Source: Deltaproteobacteria bacterium
GTDB taxonomy: Bacteria > Desulfobacterota > Desulfarculia > Adiutricales > Adiutricaceae
Direction: 5' to 3'
NCBI GenBank assembly: GCA_031288745.1
Contig: JAITQT010000024.1
Location: 1-6,857, forward strand
DNA: 6,857 nucleotides
Part shown: positions 6,049 through 6,857 of the stretch, in pieces
Numbering within the stretch: position 1 is the first letter of the stretch
How the letters are laid out: each line of letters starts with the position of its first letter
Notes under the pieces: generated by a model
What the model saw: only the letters and a program-made list of their open reading frames with translations
Told to the model about the DNA's origin: nothing
Database searches by the model: none
Program-made: the position numbers and the translations under genes

Positions 6049-6399
6049 CGAGACCATGGATTATGGCTTCGTAATTAAGACTGTTTACTAGGCTCCGCTT
6101 AAAGTCTTTTTCCCTTTTTTTAAGACCAGCCATAGACAGCAACATCACAGGGTAGGGTTTGAAGTCGTAATCGGATTGATCGAGCCAAAGACCTTTAAAA
6201 AGATCGCGTTTACCATTTAAAAGATCTCTGAGGGTACCAAGCAGCATTGATTTTCCGAACCGACGGGGTCGAGAGAGGAAATAGCAGCCTGGTTTTTTTA
6301 TAATTGGATAAAGGAACCTCGTTTTATCTACATAAAGGAAATTATTCTCTCGAATTTTGGAAAAGGTCTGGCCGTCGCTCGGTAATTTTAACATTGATA

Positions 6400-6406
6400 C
6401 CACCTC
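6400..6406 (-). promoter_or_regulatory. Ribosome binding site of ATPase copy 2
   Basis: GAGGTGG on the minus strand, five bases (TATCA) ahead of ATG 6394. This strong Shine-Dalgarno match fixes the start at 6394, because the alternative GTG at 6403 overlaps the site itself. Confidence 0.7.
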
Positions 6407-6460
6407 TATTGGGCTTGATGAAGATTGCTCTTTTAGCCTATATCTTTGAATCTTAACTTA

Positions 6461-6627
6461 ATTTTAGGCCAAAAGGCAATAGTCGCTTAAACCTTGAAGA
6501 GAGACTATCAGAAATGGAAAAATAGTCTAAGAGCGATAAAATGCTTCCCTACAACATGGAGCGCGCCTCTTAGTTTAGCTTCCATCCTAACTATGAAAGT
6601 TTAAACAAGCATCGCCAAATAAAGCTA
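6461..6627 (-). repeat. Leader repeat upstream of ATPase copy 2
   Basis: Counterpart of 2764-2932 in the same orientation, about two thirds identical by eye, showing that the ATPase gene was duplicated together with its upstream DNA. It lies about 70 bases before the ribosome binding site. It may have carried the promoter, but I cannot point to clear -35 and -10 boxes. Confidence 0.6.
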
Positions 6628-6715
6628 ATCTTGATCGTAGCGCATAAAGTCACCTTTATCCTTTCTAATATTTGTAACATAGCCATCTTACTAGCTAATT
6701 TTTAGACTATTTTGC
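6624..6715 (-). repeat. Right arm of long imperfect inverted repeat
   Basis: Reverse-complement partner of 78-173. Read on the minus strand, part of it gives TNIRKDKGDFMRYDQD and a TAG stop. The left arm gives the same peptide pattern with frame breaks and a TAA. It directly adjoins the ATPase leader repeat (ending near 6627), so the left arm may be a displaced, inverted piece of the same upstream unit. Confidence 0.7.
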
Positions 6716-6857
6716 TTTTAAGGGGTTTTTGCGCTTCTATCATTATATAATTTTGAAAGCCTAGGGTCATTGAGAGGATATATCTTAGGAAATAGATTAT
6801 CTGAATTGAGATTGCTAAGATTGCGCATGACCAGCCCCTGCGAATTAATATAGAGGC

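Larger units (their letters stand above)
5153..6394 (-). pseudogene. AAA-ATPase-like protein (copy 2), frameshifted and 3'-truncated
   Basis: The fullest copy of the AAA-ATPase-like family, predicted cytoplasmic and of unknown cellular role. ATG 6394 begins MLKLPSDGQTFSKIREN; it follows GAGGTGG by five bases and is preferred over GTG 6403. The first part holds YVDKTRFLYPI and Walker A SRPRRFGKSMLL. A frame break at the C6 run (6043-6048 as Gs on the plus strand) ends this frame at TGA 6040-6038. Removing one C would restore GLAPFDGFSPSDV, as copy 1 has GLEPFDG. The second part (6057-5236) holds Walker B ILVDEFD, the sensor-like YITGETKF, CGFTLEEF, YYDGYSW and LNPSSLIKML, and then MFQTVYLTI...LPNKEVNYAF, the start of the PDDEXK_9-type nuclease module. 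At a T6 run (5249-5254) the frame is lost again. The -1 frame continues FFKVKMTNPTLQRIEGSTKF to TAA at 5153. The nuclease core is missing. Frame breaks could also be sequencing errors or recoding. Confidence 0.85.
6404..6857. other. Leader of ATPase copy 2 and right-edge region without a gene
   Basis: No gene is supported. Bases 6461-6627 are the counterpart of the leader repeat at 2764-2932. Bases 6624-6715 are the right arm of the long inverted repeat. From 6716 to the edge I see AT-rich sequence. On the minus strand one frame is open from the edge to about 6735, reading LYINSQGLVMRNLSNLNSDN and then ...DPRLSKLYNDRSAKTP before a stop. It could be the end of a decayed gene entering from the right, but it matches no family I recognise. 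Confidence 0.45.

Noticed and set aside
1..6857. CRISPR array, tRNA, toxin-antitoxin pair or intact defence island
   Set aside because: No regularly spaced repeats, cloverleaf-like sequence or paired small genes were seen. The ATPase family members here are all broken, so no working defence system can be claimed.

Overview
The window looks like part of a decaying, accessory-rich chromosome of an anaerobic bacterium. The evidence is one intact gene of the oxygen-sensitive 2-hydroxyacyl-CoA dehydratase / double-cubane reductase family, several broken copies of an AAA-ATPase-like family common in host-associated anaerobes, and a ruined IS630-family transposase. Base composition is moderate and spacers are AT-rich. 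The density of pseudogenes would suit a gut or protist-associated lineage with a shrinking genome, such as an anaerobic deltaproteobacterium, but the sequence alone does not fix the taxon.

Layout. 1-291: no recognisable gene, but positions 78-173 are one arm of a long imperfect inverted repeat whose other arm is at 6624-6715. 292-2436 (+): a full-length UvrD/PcrA superfamily 1A DNA helicase with all motifs and a C-terminal Tudor-like domain. 2480-3514: a hybrid segment bounded by 24-nt inverted ends. It holds a fragment of an AAA-ATPase-like gene (-), a diverged copy of that family's upstream DNA, and the C-terminal half of an IS630-type transposase (+) broken by stops and frameshifts. 3600-4874 (-): an intact single-gene 2-hydroxyacyl-CoA dehydratase-family iron-sulfur protein. 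About 4887-5100 (-): a third, heavily decayed ATPase fragment that ends just before the start of that gene. 5153-6394 (-): the most complete ATPase copy, broken by one extra base in a C6 run and again at a T6 run, with its C-terminal nuclease domain missing. 6404-6857: its leader, which resembles the DNA upstream of the first ATPase fragment, then the second arm of the inverted repeat.

Only two genes look functional: the helicase (DNA repair and replication maintenance) and the iron-sulfur enzyme. They are convergent and not functionally linked. Everything else appears to be debris of one ATPase family duplicated at least three times in the same orientation, mixed with insertion-sequence remains. 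I see no CRISPR array, tRNA, rRNA or convincing riboswitch, and no intact new system. The most noteworthy points are the ATPase/IS630 hybrid inside matched ends, the long inverted repeat, the two homopolymer frame breaks (one is a canonical -1 slippery heptamer) and the seven-cysteine orphan reductase.
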